64,000 nucleotides of DNA from Piromyces finnis (lineage: Eukaryota; Neocallimastigomycota; Neocallimastigomycetes; Neocallimastigales; Neocallimastigaceae), in assembly GCA_002104945.1 (NCBI GenBank), contig MCFH01000064.1, forward strand, positions 186,001 through 250,000, written 5' to 3'. A program made the translations under genes and the position numbers. Positions 28,855 to 39,876 of this stretch are shown piece by piece. The notes beneath the pieces are model-generated. The model made no database searches. It saw nothing but the letters and a program-made list of their open reading frames with translations, and was not told where the DNA came from. Numbering within the stretch: position 1 is the stretch's first letter; every line of letters starts with the position of its first letter.

Positions 28855-31800
28855 CTAATGTGAATTATTAAAGTTTTTAATTAGTTCATCGCAGTTTAAA
28901 TTACTTTCAGGTTCCCAAGATGCTTCTGAAAGCGGATAACCTTTCCATTTTATTAGATATTGAATCTTCCCATAATGCTTTCTTTTATCAAGTATTTCTT
29001 CTACTTCGTATTCTTCTTCTTCATTTACTATTATAGGTGGAGGTGGATCTTTGATTCTTCCAAAACTATCTTCATAATACGGTTCTAGGTTTGAAACATG
29101 AACAATTGGGTAAATCTTCAGCGATTTTGGTAATTCTAATTTATAAGTGAGATTAGAGATTTTACTAATTATCCTAAACGGGCCAAGTTTCCTAGGATTA
29201 AATTTTTTATTTCCTTTATGAATTATCAAGGAGCTATCCAACCATACTTTGTCACCAGTCTTGAATGTCGGAGGTTCTTGTCTATACTTGTCGGCATATT
29301 TCTTTTGAACTTGGATGGCCTTCTTTAAGTTTTCTTTTAGTTTCTCCATTAGGTCTTCAAAGTCTCTTGTAAACTCTTCAGCTCTTGGAACATTCGTTTG
29401 GTCAGGAATTACCGGAGAGTATTTTGGGTGATAACCATAATTTAGGAAGAATGGTGAGAATTTTGTTGAGTCTTGAACAGCATTATTGTAACTGAATTCT
29501 GCCAATGGAAGAAAGTTGATCCAGTTTGTTCCTTTATAATTAGAAAAGCATCTTAAATATTGTTCAACAACGGAGTTTACCCTCTCCGTTTGGCCATTGG
29601 ATTGATGATGATATGGTGAAGAATATTTAACATTGACGTCCAAAGATTGACAAATAGATTTCCAAAATTTCGAAGTGAATTGCGCGCCTCTATCGGAAAT
29701 AATTTCAGAGGGGAGACCGTGAATTTTGAAAATATAATTCAAAAAAGCAAAAGCAGTATCAGAAGCAGAAGGAATACCTTTAAAGGGAATGAGGTGGCAC
29801 ATTTTAGTAAGGCGGTCAACTACAACAAGAATAGTGTTAAATCCATCCGAAGGAGGGAGGTCAGTAATGAAATCCATAGAAATAGAAGCCCAAGGATGGT
29901 CACTAATCTCAAGGGGTTGAAGTAAACCATATGGTTTATGACGAGAAGGCTTGGAGCGGCAACAAATCTCGCAAGATCGGATATAATTCTTAACATCAAT
30001 AGAAATGGATGGCCACCAAAAGTCACGAGAGATCAAAGAAATAGTTTTGCGGATACCAAAATGACCGGCAGAGGGGGAATCATGACAGAGTTTCAAAACG
30101 GAGGGACGGCATTTTAAAGGGACATAGATTCTACTATCAAAAAGAAGAAAACTATTACTAAGGGAGAATTTATTACTTTGTGGATGTGGAGCTGGGAGAT
30201 TCTTATTTTCAAGAAAATTGCAAATGTCAATGTAAAAAGAGTCGTTCACATATTCAGATAATATTTCATCATTAAGAGAAGAAATGGAACAAATCAAAGC
30301 GCAGAAATTCTCAGGGCGTAAAACCGAAAAAGGAGCATCAGAAGGAAGAGAGGAATCCATATAATCAGGTCTTCGTGAAAGCGCATCAGGTTTACCATTA
30401 GATGAACCAGAGCGGTAGAGAATTTTAAAGTTAAATTCGGAAAGGAAAAGGGCCCAACGAACAAGACGTTGTGACATTTTTTCCGGTTTCTTTTGATATA
30501 GTAAGTTTCGATGATCTGAATAAATAGTAAACGGGGTTAAAGCACCTTTGAGAAAATGTCGCCAAGTTTCAAGAGCATTAACAATAGCTAAAAGTTCTTT
30601 ATCGTATATAGGATAGTTTCTTTCAGCGGAAGTAAGAGATCTTGAATAGAAAGCGACAGGATGGATCATTTTATCATCAGGAGATTTTTGAGACAGAACT
30701 GCTCCTATAGCAAAGTTGCTAGAGTCGGTTTCAACAATAAAGGGAAGATCACGATTTGGGTGAGACAGGATGGGAGCAGATGAAATTAATGATTTAATGG
30801 TATTAAATGCATCAAGAGCTTCAGAGGAAAAATCAAATTTAACGTTTTTACGAAGTAGTCTGTGAAGGGGTTGTGCAACTTTGGCAAAATTAGGAATAAA
30901 CCGACGATAGTAGTTGGCTAGGCCAATAAAAGATTGAACTTCCTTGACACTGGACGGAACTGGCCAATTAATAATAGCAGAAACTTTATTGGGGTCCATA
31001 TGTATACCTTCAGAGGATATCCGATGACCAAGGAAATCAATAGAGGAAACAAAGAATTCACACTTTTCAAGCTTAGCATAAAGACCAGCATTTCTTAAGC
31101 GATCCAGGACTTCGATAACGTGCTTAATGTGGGATTTATGGTTTTCAGAAAAAATAATTAAATCGTCAATATATGAATAAACAAAAATCCCTAGAATATT
31201 TTCCAGAACATCATTGATAAAATGCTGAAAAACAGCCGGGGCGTTTTTCAGTCCGAATGGCATTACCAGGTATTCAAAGTGGCCGAATTTGCAGGTGAAA
31301 GCTGTTTTATATTCATCACCCTTTTTGATTCGGACCAAATTATATGCTGATCGTAAATCCAATTTTGAGAAGATTTTCGCTTTACCAAGATGCTCTAGCA
31401 TATCTTGAATCAGAGGTAGAGGATAGGAATCTCTAATGGTAATTTTGTTGAGTTCCCTATAATCTTGACAAAGACGGAGTTCACCATTCTTTTTAGGAAC
31501 GAAAAGTACAGGCGCACCAGCAGGAGATTTGGATTTCCTAATGAAACCCTTTTTGAGGTTTTCATCGATATAATCCTTCAAAACTCTTGTTTCTTCGTCT
31601 GTTAGTGGGTAGATTGGTCCATAAAATAGCTTGGCATTTTCGATTAGGTTTATTTGGCAATCATAAGGACGATGAGGTGGTAATTGAGCAGCAGAAGATT
31701 CGCTAAAGACGTCCATATATGATTCTAATTCCTTCGGAAGTTTAGTAGTAGGATTTGAGTCTTTAAAAGAGTTTTTTGGTGAACAAGAATCAACTTTAGA

Positions 31801-33219
31801 AAGAGATATATTAGAAGCCATGACAGTACAAGTCTCTTGTGATAAAGGATCGTTAACAGATTCATTGTTAATTAAGACAGATTTAGAACGATTTTCTTTG
31901 GGATTACGAGAATGAGATAACTTAGAATTTGAAAAAGAAGATTTAGGTTTGTCAATAAAAATAGGCAAAGAAACGGAAGAAGAGTTATTGCAATCAGTAG
32001 AAAAAACAGAAGTTTCCTGATGGAATTCGGGAACATTCGAAGGGAGAGTCATACAATGATCCAAGCAATATGAAGAACCAAAGGATAATTTATTATTTTC
32101 AAAGTCAATACTTGGATTATGTTCCTTAAGCCAACGTAGACCTAGAATACAAGGATATACAGGTAGATCAGTAACGTAAAAGACAGTACGGCATAGGTGA
32201 TCCATGTAGCGAAGATTAAGAAGTGGAGTAACTCCGAACAGTTTTTGGCTACCACCAATACCGAATACGTTGGGTAAATCTTCTTCATAGTGGTAGGGAA
32301 TATTGTGATCGTTGCAATAGTCGACATCTATTAGATTAAGTGTAGAACCGGAGTCTATAAGAATTTTTGTGTCTAGTTCAAACGATAATTTAAAATTTGA
32401 GGTTACCCTATCTTGTTGATTTTTCTTGGAATTGGTAGAATTATTTTGTAGAGAAACTAAAGATTCGAATGCTGAGTTTTTATTTCTTCTCTTATGACAA
32501 TCTTTCAGTTGGTGTCCTGGAGATCCACAATAGACACATAAGTTTTCCTTACTTCTTCTTTCTTTTTCTTCCTTGGATAACGGACCAAAGTATCTTTTCT
32601 TCTTGGGATGTTCTTTTAGATTTGTGGAAGCCTTTCTGGAGCCATTGCTGGAATTAGAACTTGGTCCCTTAGTATTTTTGTCAAAAAATAATCCCCTGGT
32701 AGCAAGTCTGGAGTCTATTCTAGCTGCAATAGTTTGGAGGGAAAACAAATCTCTTGGTCCTGGGAACATCTCTAATATCTTCATTGCAACTTCTTGGTTG
32801 AGCCCAGCGATAAAAGCATCCATCTTAGCCTCTTCATTCCAGTTAGATTCATCAGAGTATTTGTTAAATTCAAGGATGTATCCTCTGATGCCGCCCAAAC
32901 GATGTTGCTTGAGAGTACGTAGCATTTGATTGGCTACGTAGACTGCATCATTGTTCCCGTAGAATGCCTTTAGTCTTTCCTTGAATGCTTGGTAGTTGGT
33001 CAGACATGGATCATGGTTGTCAATAAGCGTAGCGGCCCAATTTAATGCATTTCCATAAAGGCGAGAAATCAGGTAGATAACCTTGCTCTCTTCATCTTGA
33101 TATCTTTCGGGATAAAGGAGAAAAACAAGTTCTATTTTGGCTAAGAAACCTTTGAGATATTTTCTGTCTCCTGCGAAACCGTCTTTTAGTGAGGCGTTAT
33201 CAAATATTTGTCCTTCCAT
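28855..33219 (-). CDS. Gyp-3 Gag-Pol polyprotein (chromovirus)
   Basis: Intact frame of 1454 aa. Gag with the shared block NWAATLIDNHDPCL; CCHC knuckle CVYCGSPGHQLKDC (about 223-236); protease ILIDSGS; a spacer rich in Ser/Asn; reverse transcriptase with YIDD (about 683); RNase H ([14 protein letters not shown]); integrase HHCC finger and DDE residues (Asp in SMDFITDL about 1116, Asp in ISDRGAQFTS, Glu in NGQTERVN); GPF module KLGPFRI; chromodomain about 1400-1443. It is more similar to Gyp-1 than to Gyp-2 in Gag and protease. By family knowledge the chromodomain steers insertion toward marked chromatin. No stops or frameshifts. Confidence 0.96.
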   Translation of the reverse strand: MEGQIFDNASLKDGFAGDRKYLKGFLAKIELVFLLYPERYQDEESKVIYLISRLYGNALNWAATLIDNHDPCLTNYQAFKERLKAFYGNNDAVYVANQMLRTLKQHRLGGIRGYILEFNKYSDESNWNEEAKMDAFIAGLNQEVAMKILEMFPGPRDLFSLQTIAARIDSRLATRGLFFDKNTKGPSSNSSNGSRKASTNLKEHPKKKRYFGPLSKEEKERRSKENLCVYCGSPGHQLKDCHKRRNKNSAFESLVSLQNNSTNSKKNQQDRVTSNFKLSFELDTKILIDSGSTLNLIDVDYCNDHNIPYHYEEDLPNVFGIGGSQKLFGVTPLLNLRYMDHLCRTVFYVTDLPVYPCILGLRWLKEHNPSIDFENNKLSFGSSYCLDHCMTLPSNVPEFHQETSVFSTDCNNSSSVSLPIFIDKPKSSFSNSKLSHSRNPKENRSKSVLINNESVNDPLSQETCTVMASNISLSKVDSCSPKNSFKDSNPTTKLPKELESYMDVFSESSAAQLPPHRPYDCQINLIENAKLFYGPIYPLTDEETRVLKDYIDENLKKGFIRKSKSPAGAPVLFVPKKNGELRLCQDYRELNKITIRDSYPLPLIQDMLEHLGKAKIFSKLDLRSAYNLVRIKKGDEYKTAFTCKFGHFEYLVMPFGLKNAPAVFQHFINDVLENILGIFVYSYIDDLIIFSENHKSHIKHVIEVLDRLRNAGLYAKLEKCEFFVSSIDFLGHRISSEGIHMDPNKVSAIINWPVPSSVKEVQSFIGLANYYRRFIPNFAKVAQPLHRLLRKNVKFDFSSEALDAFNTIKSLISSAPILSHPNRDLPFIVETDSSNFAIGAVLSQKSPDDKMIHPVAFYSRSLTSAERNYPIYDKELLAIVNALETWRHFLKGALTPFTIYSDHRNLLYQKKPEKMSQRLVRWALFLSEFNFKILYRSGSSNGKPDALSRRPDYMDSSLPSDAPFSVLRPENFCALICSISSLNDEILSEYVNDSFYIDICNFLENKNLPAPHPQSNKFSLSNSFLLFDSRIYVPLKCRPSVLKLCHDSPSAGHFGIRKTISLISRDFWWPSISIDVKNYIRSCEICCRSKPSRHKPYGLLQPLEISDHPWASISMDFITDLPPSDGFNTILVVVDRLTKMCHLIPFKGIPSASDTAFAFLNYIFKIHGLPSEIISDRGAQFTSKFWKSICQSLDVNVKYSSPYHHQSNGQTERVNSVVEQYLRCFSNYKGTNWINFLPLAEFSYNNAVQDSTKFSPFFLNYGYHPKYSPVIPDQTNVPRAEEFTRDFEDLMEKLKENLKKAIQVQKKYADKYRQEPPTFKTGDKVWLDSSLIIHKGNKKFNPRKLGPFRIISKISNLTYKLELPKSLKIYPIVHVSNLEPYYEDSFGRIKDPPPPIIVNEEEEYEVEEILDKRKHYGKIQYLIKWKGYPLSEASWEPESNLNCDELIKNFNNSH

Positions 33220-33922
33220 TAAAATTAAAAAAATATAATTGTTTGAAAATAAAAATTATGTAAATAAGATAAAGTTATGTTTGAAGAAATTAAGAAAGAA
33301 AAAAAAAATTAAATCTTTATTATTATTTATTGATTAAAATATTTTAAATATAGACAAAGAGTCAAATTAAATAGTATTGGACCATCAAATATTTAATTTT
33401 ATTAGTATTCAATACTAGGTCCCTTGTAGCTCTTTGTTGATAACGTAGATATTATCAATTGTTAATATTGGAAATGAAAATTTTCAATAAAAGGAATTAA
33501 CGGTATTAGTTTCTTTATTGTCACTTACTTAATTAAGCGGAAAGAAAAAAAAATAGGTTTAATTCCCCGATTATTAATAATATCTAAACAACAAAGTATT
33601 ACGTATAGGTGTCCAACTATCCACGCTAAGGGAGGTATTGAATCCTAACTTCTTTGTTATTTTAATATTTTTTCAAAAATAATAAATAAAATTTAATTTT
33701 ATTTATTAAAAGTAGAAAACGTTTTATTAGAAAATGAATTTTTTCTTTATTATTAAATTAAGCGTCCTGGCGCTCCCCTTATAATAACTGTGGGTTTTAC
33801 TTTTGTTTTCAGTACCCTTATTGTTAAAATAAGCTTCACTGACTTACTTAATTTTTTAATAAATTAAAAATTCTTCCTTTTTTAAACACTAAGGTGTTAT
33901 TATATATTTTAGGAGTTTTTAT
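33220..33922 (-). other. Gyp-3 leader with self-priming site
   Basis: About 700 bases of untranslated leader. The ten bases next to the 5' LTR (minus strand ATAAAAACTC, 33922-33913) are complementary to GAGTTTTTAT inside the LTR (minus strand, 34082-34073), the same self-priming geometry as in Gyp-1 and Gyp-2. No gene. Confidence 0.7.
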
Positions 33923-34331
33923 TGTAAAGAACTAATGTTCAATAAATAAAAACACAAATATATAAAAAGGAAAATAATAAAAGCAAATAAAAATTTTATT
34001 ATTGAACACTTAACAAAATTATAACAGGTTAGTGTTTAATAATTTTATTTTTATTATAAAATTTCTTTGTTAATAAAAACTCGAATTCCAAATAATTTTT
34101 TGAGAAATTTCACTCGTATTTATATAAATGTTTTTAAAAGTAAATTTATAAAAATTTTACAACTTAATTTTTTAAGCCAATCAGAAATTATCTTCTTTGG
34201 TAAAATTTCGTTATAAAATATTTTAATAATTAAAAAAAAGATATTAATGAGGTTTCGAACTCGAGTAGTTCAAACCAAGGTCTTAGTTACTAACCACTAA
34301 GACAGGTTACTAATTTCTATGATTCGTTACA
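33923..34331 (-). repeat. Gyp-3 5' LTR
   Basis: 409 bp. I see no difference from 28203-28611. Includes the putative self-primer at 34073-34082 and the tRNA-like module at about 34251-34305. Confidence 0.94.
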
Positions 34332-34336
34332 CTACG

Positions 34337-34669
34337 TTCGGATAAGGTTGATATAGGGAAAGAAAACCTGTAATAATTTTTATTGCTAACAATAAGTTAG
34401 ACACTAAAAAAAATTTTTACACCGTTCCTTTCTTTTATTAATTTAATTAATATTAACAATCGACTTTATACGTGTTATCGTGAAGAGCTACGAAGGACTT
34501 ATTATAAAGAATAAAACAGGTTATATATTTGATGGTTTAACACTATATAATCTGGTTTATATTATTATTTAATAAAAAGATTTACTCAATTAATAAATAT
34601 AATTAAATACTTTATTCTATTATTTTTACAAACTTATTAAAGTTTATTAAAGAAAACATCATAAATACT
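34337..34669 (+). other. Gyp-1 leader, second half
   Basis: Resumes after the Gyp-3 target duplication and runs to the gag-pol ATG. AT-rich, no frame. Confidence 0.7.
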
Positions 34670-37600
34670 ATGGAAGAGAACGAAAACAACCACATGGATA
34701 ATAATAATATTTTCGAAAACGCAACTCTTAAGGATGGTTTTGCAGGGGATCGCAGGTATCTGAAGGGTTTCTTAGCTAAGGTGGAGCTAGTGTTTATGCT
34801 ATATCCTGAACGGTATCAAGACGACGCAACCAAAATTCTCTATATAATATCAAGACTTTATGGGGACGCTATGAATTGGGCTGCTACTCTTATAAACAAC
34901 CATGATCCGTGTCTTAATAACTACCAAGCTTTTGTTGACAGGTTTAAGGCTTTTTATGGATATAACGATGCTACTTATGTTGCAAATCAAATGCTTAGAA
35001 CCTTAAAACAACGCCAATTAGGAGGAATTAGAGGATATATCTTGGAATTTAACCGCTATGCTGATGAATCAAACTGGAATGAACAAGCCAAAATGGATGC
35101 ATTTATAGCTGGTCTTAATCAACAAGTTGCCGTTCGTATTTTGGAAATGTTTCCGGGTCCTAGGGATCTTCTTTCATTACAGACTATTGCTTCAAGAATC
35201 GATTCAAGATTATCTACACATCATACCTTTTTCCCTTCTGGTTCAAACAATAACCAAAACCGAAAGAAAAGATCTTTTCATCACTCTTCAAAAATAACAA
35301 AGTCCATTACAAACAGGAATAACCATGGCCCTATCTCAAACGAAGAAAAGGAAAGAAGAAAGAAAGAAAATCTTTGTGTGTATTGTGGTGCTTCAAGTCA
35401 TAAGCTTAATAATTGTCCAAAAAGAAAGAATAAAGATCGTGAAAATCCTTCACTAATATCTATTCCCACACTTATATCCGCTCCTAAAGAAGAAAACAAA
35501 ACTCATAATAAAATGACAACTAAATTTAAACTTTCTTATGAACTAAATACGGATATTCTTATTGACTCAGGATCCAAACTTAATTTAATTGATGTAGATT
35601 ACTGTAACGATAATAACATTCCTTATCATGATGATGGTAACCTCCCAAATATCGTTGGTATCGGTGGTCGACAATCTCTTTTTGGAATTACATCTCCTTT
35701 GAATCTTCGCTACAAAGATCATCTCTGTCGAACACAATTCTATGTAACTGATCTACCTTATTATCCTTGTATTCTTGGAATAGACTGGCTTAAAGAACAC
35801 AATCCTTCTATCGATTTCACAAAGAACAAAATTTCATTTGTATCCGATTACTGTTATAATCGTTGTATAACACTCTCCAATAATGTCCCTGAATTTCCTG
35901 AAGAAAGATCTGCTTTTCCTGCAATGGAAGATCCTTCCTACGAACCTCCGCATGATTCATTCGCTTACCCTATATTTGTCGATAAACAAAACATCCAATC
36001 TCAAAACGAAACTAATCGTACTTGTACTATTCTCTGTTCGGGTTCTTCAAAAAATATTAACAATTCTGTTTCTAAGAAGTCTTCTGTTAACTTTTCTACT
36101 TCGTCTCTCTCAAATCAAGAACCAACTTCTGTTTTGACTTCTTTTTCTGATTCTAATATTCAATCCAATTCTATTCTCAAATCCGATTCAAACTCTAAAT
36201 CAGAACCCAATTCTTCTATTATACTTCCGGATGTTCTCTCTGACTTTGCTGATGTCTTCAATGAATCTAATGCTGAAAAACTTCCTCCACACCGTCCATA
36301 CGATTGTGAAATAAAACTCAAAGAAAATTCAAAACTGTTTTATGGACCGATTTATCCTCTAACAGAAACCGAATCAATTGCTTTAGAAGAATATATAAAA
36401 GAAAATCTCAAGAAAGGATTTATTAGAAAATCAAAATCGCCTGCGGGAGCTCCTATTCTGTTTGTACCTAAGAAAAACGGTCAACTTCGTATGTGTGTTG
36501 ACTATCGCCAATTAAACTCCATAACTATTCGTGATTCTTATCCCCTTCCTCTTATACAAGATATGCTTGAACATCTTGGAAAAGGGAAGATTTTCTCAAA
36601 ATTGGATCTTCGTTCTGCCTATAACTTGGTCAGGATTAAAAGTGGTGATGAATATAAAACCGCTTTTACTTGCAAGTTAGGTCATTTTGAATACTGTGTG
36701 ATGCCTTTTGGGTTGAAAAATGCACCTGCTGTTTTTCAACATTTCATTAATGATGTTCTTGAAGACGTTCTTGGTAAATTCGCTTTCTCTTACATAGATG
36801 ATATTATTATTTTTTCCTCTGATTATAAATCTCATATATCTCATGTCAAAACTGTTTTGAAACACCTGAGGGATGCTGGGCTCTATGCTAAATTGGAAAA
36901 ATGCGAGTTCTTTGTTTCTTTTATTGATTTCCTTGGTCATAGGATTTCTACTGATGGTATTCACATGGACCCAAATAAAGTTTCTTCTATTTTAAACTGG
37001 CCTACTCCATCTAATGTTAAAGAGGTTCAATCTTTTCTTGGTCTTGCGAACTACTACCGTCGATTTATTCCAAATTTTGCAAAGATCGCTCATCCTTTGC
37101 ATAAACTTTTGAAGAAAAATGTTAAATTTGTATGGTCTAAAGAAGCTCAAGATGCTTTCGATTCACTCAAGTCCTTATTTGTTTCTGCTCCTGTTCTTAT
37201 ATTTCCTAATCGTGAACTTCCATTCATAGTCGAAACTGATTCAAGTAACTTTGCCATTGGTGCTATTCTCTCGCAAGTCTCTCCAATTGATAATATGACC
37301 CATCCAGTTGCTTTCTTTTCTCGCTCTCTTACTGGTCCTGAACGTAATTATCCAATATATGATAAAGAGCTCTTAGCTATCGTTGCTGCTCTTGAAACAT
37401 GGCGTCATCTACTTAAAGGCTCTTCTTCTACTTTTAAGATTTACTCGGATCATCGAAATTTACTCTATCAAAAGAAACCTGAAAAAATGTCTCAACGTCT
37501 TGTTCGCTGGGCTTTGTTTCTCTCTGAATTTAACTTTGTTATTATTTATCGTTCTGGTTCTTCTAACGGTAAGCCTGATGCCCTATCTCGTCGTCCTGAT

Positions 37601-39112
37601 TATGCTATCAATTCGAATTCCTCTTCTGATGTTCCTTTTAATGTTCTTCGCCCTGAAAACTTTTGTGCCATTGTGACTTCTGTTTCGTCCATTAGTGATT
37701 CTTTTCTTTCCGAATATATAAATGATGACTTTTACAATAAAATCTGTGAATATCTTGATTGTAGGAAACCTCCAATACCTCACCCTCAAATTGACAAATT
37801 TTCCTTAAGCAATAGTTTTCTCCTTTTTACTGACAGAATCTATGTTCCTCCAAATTGTCGTCTTTCAATTCTTAAACTCTGTCACGACTCTCCTTCAGCT
37901 GGTCATTTCGGAATAAAGAAAACATCTTCTCTTATTGCTAGAGACTTCTGGTGGCCTTCTATTTCTTCTGATGTTAAAGACTACGTTCGTTCTTGTGAAG
38001 TTTGTTGTCGTTCAAAAACCTTTCGTCATAAACCTTATGGTCTTCTGAATCCTCTTGATATTGCTGAGCGTCCTTGGTCATCCATTTCAATGGATTTCAT
38101 TACAGATTTGCCTTCATCTTCTGGTTTCACTTGCATTCTTGTTGTTGTTGATCGTCTTACAAAAATGGTTCATCTCATTCCGTTCAAAAGTATTCCTTCC
38201 GCCGCCGAAACAGCCACAACCTTTATTGATAATATTTTCCGTTTTCATGGCCTACCTGAATCTATTGTCTCGGATAGAGGTTCTCAATTTACCTCTAAAT
38301 TCTTCCAATCCATCTGTTCCTCCCTTGGCATTGAACTTAAGTTGTCTACTCCATTTCATCATCAATCAAACGGTCAGACGGAGAGGGTGAACTCCGTTAT
38401 AGAACAATATTTAAGATGTTTCTCAAATTATAAAGGTTCAAATTGGAAAAGTTTTCTTAGTCTTGCAGAATTTAGTTATAACAACGTGGTCCAAGAATCA
38501 TCCAAATTTTCTCCATTCTTTTTGAATTACGGCTTTCATCCAAAATATTCACCAGTTATTCCAGACTTATCTAAAGTCCCAAGAGCAGAAGAGTTTACAA
38601 GAGATTTTAAAACTTTAATTAATACCTTAAAAGAAAATTTAAAATCTGCCATGGAAACCCAGAAGAAGCATGCTGACAAACGTAGAAAAGAAGCTCCGAA
38701 TTTTAAAGTTGGTGACAAAGTTTGGCTGGATAGTTCTTTAATTATCCACAAAGGAAATAAAAAATTTAAGCCAAGAAAACTCGGCCCATACAAAATCTTG
38801 GAAAAAATATCAAATGTTACATTTAAATTAAGTCTCCCAAAATCTATTAAGATTCATCCAGTTATTCATGTATCCAATCTCGAGAAATATGTCGAAGATA
38901 AATTTGGAAGATCTCAACCACCACCGCCACCTATTACCGTTGACAATGAAGAAGAATACGAAGTTGAAGAAATTCTGAATAAAAGAAGACATTACGGAAA
39001 AATACAATACCTGATTAAATGGAAAGGGTATTCAATCAATGAAGCTTCGTGGGAGCCTGAAGAAAATCTAAATTGCAAGGGGCTACTTAAAAAATTTAAT
39101 AGAAAGAAATAA
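34670..39112 (+). CDS. Gyp-1 Gag-Pol polyprotein (chromovirus)
   Basis: Intact frame of 1480 aa. Gag ([14 protein letters not shown]); zinc knuckle [14 protein letters not shown] (about 235-248, with the usual Gly of the knuckle replaced by Ser); protease ILIDSGS; a Ser/Asn-rich spacer (about 430-520); reverse transcriptase with YIDD (about 708); RNase H; integrase HHCC finger with DDE residues (Asp about 1140, Asp about 1201, Glu about 1236); GPY module KLGPYKI; chromodomain about 1427-1472. Its own promoter LTR has been broken by two insertions and its leader by Gyp-3. It is therefore unlikely to be transcribed as a unit although the protein frame is undamaged. Confidence 0.95.
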   Translation: MEENENNHMDNNNIFENATLKDGFAGDRRYLKGFLAKVELVFMLYPERYQDDATKILYIISRLYGDAMNWAATLINNHDPCLNNYQAFVDRFKAFYGYNDATYVANQMLRTLKQRQLGGIRGYILEFNRYADESNWNEQAKMDAFIAGLNQQVAVRILEMFPGPRDLLSLQTIASRIDSRLSTHHTFFPSGSNNNQNRKKRSFHHSSKITKSITNRNNHGPISNEEKERRKKENLCVYCGASSHKLNNCPKRKNKDRENPSLISIPTLISAPKEENKTHNKMTTKFKLSYELNTDILIDSGSKLNLIDVDYCNDNNIPYHDDGNLPNIVGIGGRQSLFGITSPLNLRYKDHLCRTQFYVTDLPYYPCILGIDWLKEHNPSIDFTKNKISFVSDYCYNRCITLSNNVPEFPEERSAFPAMEDPSYEPPHDSFAYPIFVDKQNIQSQNETNRTCTILCSGSSKNINNSVSKKSSVNFSTSSLSNQEPTSVLTSFSDSNIQSNSILKSDSNSKSEPNSSIILPDVLSDFADVFNESNAEKLPPHRPYDCEIKLKENSKLFYGPIYPLTETESIALEEYIKENLKKGFIRKSKSPAGAPILFVPKKNGQLRMCVDYRQLNSITIRDSYPLPLIQDMLEHLGKGKIFSKLDLRSAYNLVRIKSGDEYKTAFTCKLGHFEYCVMPFGLKNAPAVFQHFINDVLEDVLGKFAFSYIDDIIIFSSDYKSHISHVKTVLKHLRDAGLYAKLEKCEFFVSFIDFLGHRISTDGIHMDPNKVSSILNWPTPSNVKEVQSFLGLANYYRRFIPNFAKIAHPLHKLLKKNVKFVWSKEAQDAFDSLKSLFVSAPVLIFPNRELPFIVETDSSNFAIGAILSQVSPIDNMTHPVAFFSRSLTGPERNYPIYDKELLAIVAALETWRHLLKGSSSTFKIYSDHRNLLYQKKPEKMSQRLVRWALFLSEFNFVIIYRSGSSNGKPDALSRRPDYAINSNSSSDVPFNVLRPENFCAIVTSVSSISDSFLSEYINDDFYNKICEYLDCRKPPIPHPQIDKFSLSNSFLLFTDRIYVPPNCRLSILKLCHDSPSAGHFGIKKTSSLIARDFWWPSISSDVKDYVRSCEVCCRSKTFRHKPYGLLNPLDIAERPWSSISMDFITDLPSSSGFTCILVVVDRLTKMVHLIPFKSIPSAAETATTFIDNIFRFHGLPESIVSDRGSQFTSKFFQSICSSLGIELKLSTPFHHQSNGQTERVNSVIEQYLRCFSNYKGSNWKSFLSLAEFSYNNVVQESSKFSPFFLNYGFHPKYSPVIPDLSKVPRAEEFTRDFKTLINTLKENLKSAMETQKKHADKRRKEAPNFKVGDKVWLDSSLIIHKGNKKFKPRKLGPYKILEKISNVTFKLSLPKSIKIHPVIHVSNLEKYVEDKFGRSQPPPPPITVDNEEEYEVEEILNKRRHYGKIQYLIKWKGYSINEASWEPEENLNCKGLLKKFNRKK

Positions 39113-39433
39113 AAAATAGTTAAAAAATTCAAATTATATTTATTATTAATATTAAAATCACAATTATTATTATTATCAAAACTTATTAATATCATTATCA
39201 ATATCAATTTTATTATTAAACAATTTATTAATATCAAATTTATCAATATTTTATTTTTAACTTTAGTAATATTAAAAAAAAAAAAAAAAAAAAAAAATGT
39301 ATTTTATTATATTAAATGTATTTTTATAATTAAGAAAATTCACTCCTTAGTTTAGTTTATTAAAAAAGAAAAACATATATTTAAATATTAAAATTCTAGA
39401 TTCGTCTGGTATCCGAATCCTGGAGGAGGACCA

Positions 39434-39871
39434 TGTAATGAATACTAGAAATAACTAAATTGTCTTAGTGGTTAGTAGCTAAGACTTTGAGTCTGAATGA
39501 CACTAGTTCGAGACCTCATAGATACTATTTTAAAAAAATTATAATTTTATTTTATTTTATTTTATTTTTAAATTTTATTTTATATGAAGATTATTGATTG
39601 GTTAAGAATTTTAAGTTGAAAAAATTTTATAAATTAATTTAAAAAATTTTAGTATAAATACGAGTGAATTTTCCCAAATATTTTAAAGAATCGAGATTTT
39701 ATTAATAAATAATTATATTATTAAACACTAACTTATTAAGTTAAATTCTATGTGTTTTTAATGATATTTTTATAAATTAATAATTTACAGAATATTTTAA
39801 AGTGTTAATATTACTAAGTTATTTAGTAAATATTATAATTTGTTTTATTGTTAAAGACACATTTCTTTACA
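39434..39871 (+). repeat. Gyp-1 3' LTR
   Basis: 438 bp, uninterrupted; the reference copy for the split 5' LTR. A tRNA-like module lies near the start: A-box-like TTAGTGGTTAGTAGC (39465-39479) and B-box-like AGTTCGAGACC (39505-39515). Confidence 0.95.
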
Positions 39872-39876
39872 ATTAT

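Larger units (their letters stand above)
28203..34331 (-). mobile_element. Gyp-3: complete Ty3/gypsy chromovirus, minus strand, inserted in the Gyp-1 leader
   Basis: 409-bp LTRs at 28203-28611 and 33923-34331 that look identical, flanked by the duplication CTACG (28198-28202 and 34332-34336). Read on the minus strand they begin TGTAACGAATC and end CTTTACA. One intact frame 33219-28855. The purine tract CTGGAGGAGGACCA (28625-28612, minus) abuts the 3' LTR and is identical to that of Gyp-1. LTR identity implies very recent insertion. Confidence 0.95.
21101..39871 (+). mobile_element. Gyp-1: Ty3/gypsy chromovirus inserted in copia gag
   Basis: LTRs begin TGTAATGAAT and end CTTTACA. The 3' LTR is 39434-39871 (438 bp). 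The 5' LTR is 21101-27644, which is also exactly 438 bp once two later insertions (21111-21742 and 21905-27369) and their target duplications are removed. The flanking duplication ATTAT lies at 21096-21100 and 39872-39876. The intact gag-pol frame is 34670-39112. The leader is split by Gyp-3 at 28203-34331. A purine tract CTGGAGGAGGACCA (39420-39433) abuts the 3' LTR. Confidence 0.93.

Noticed and set aside
39848-39874. A distinct start of the copia open frame at 39848
   Set aside because: Those bases belong to the Gyp-1 LTR; the true frame comes from 20901 through the insertion junction.
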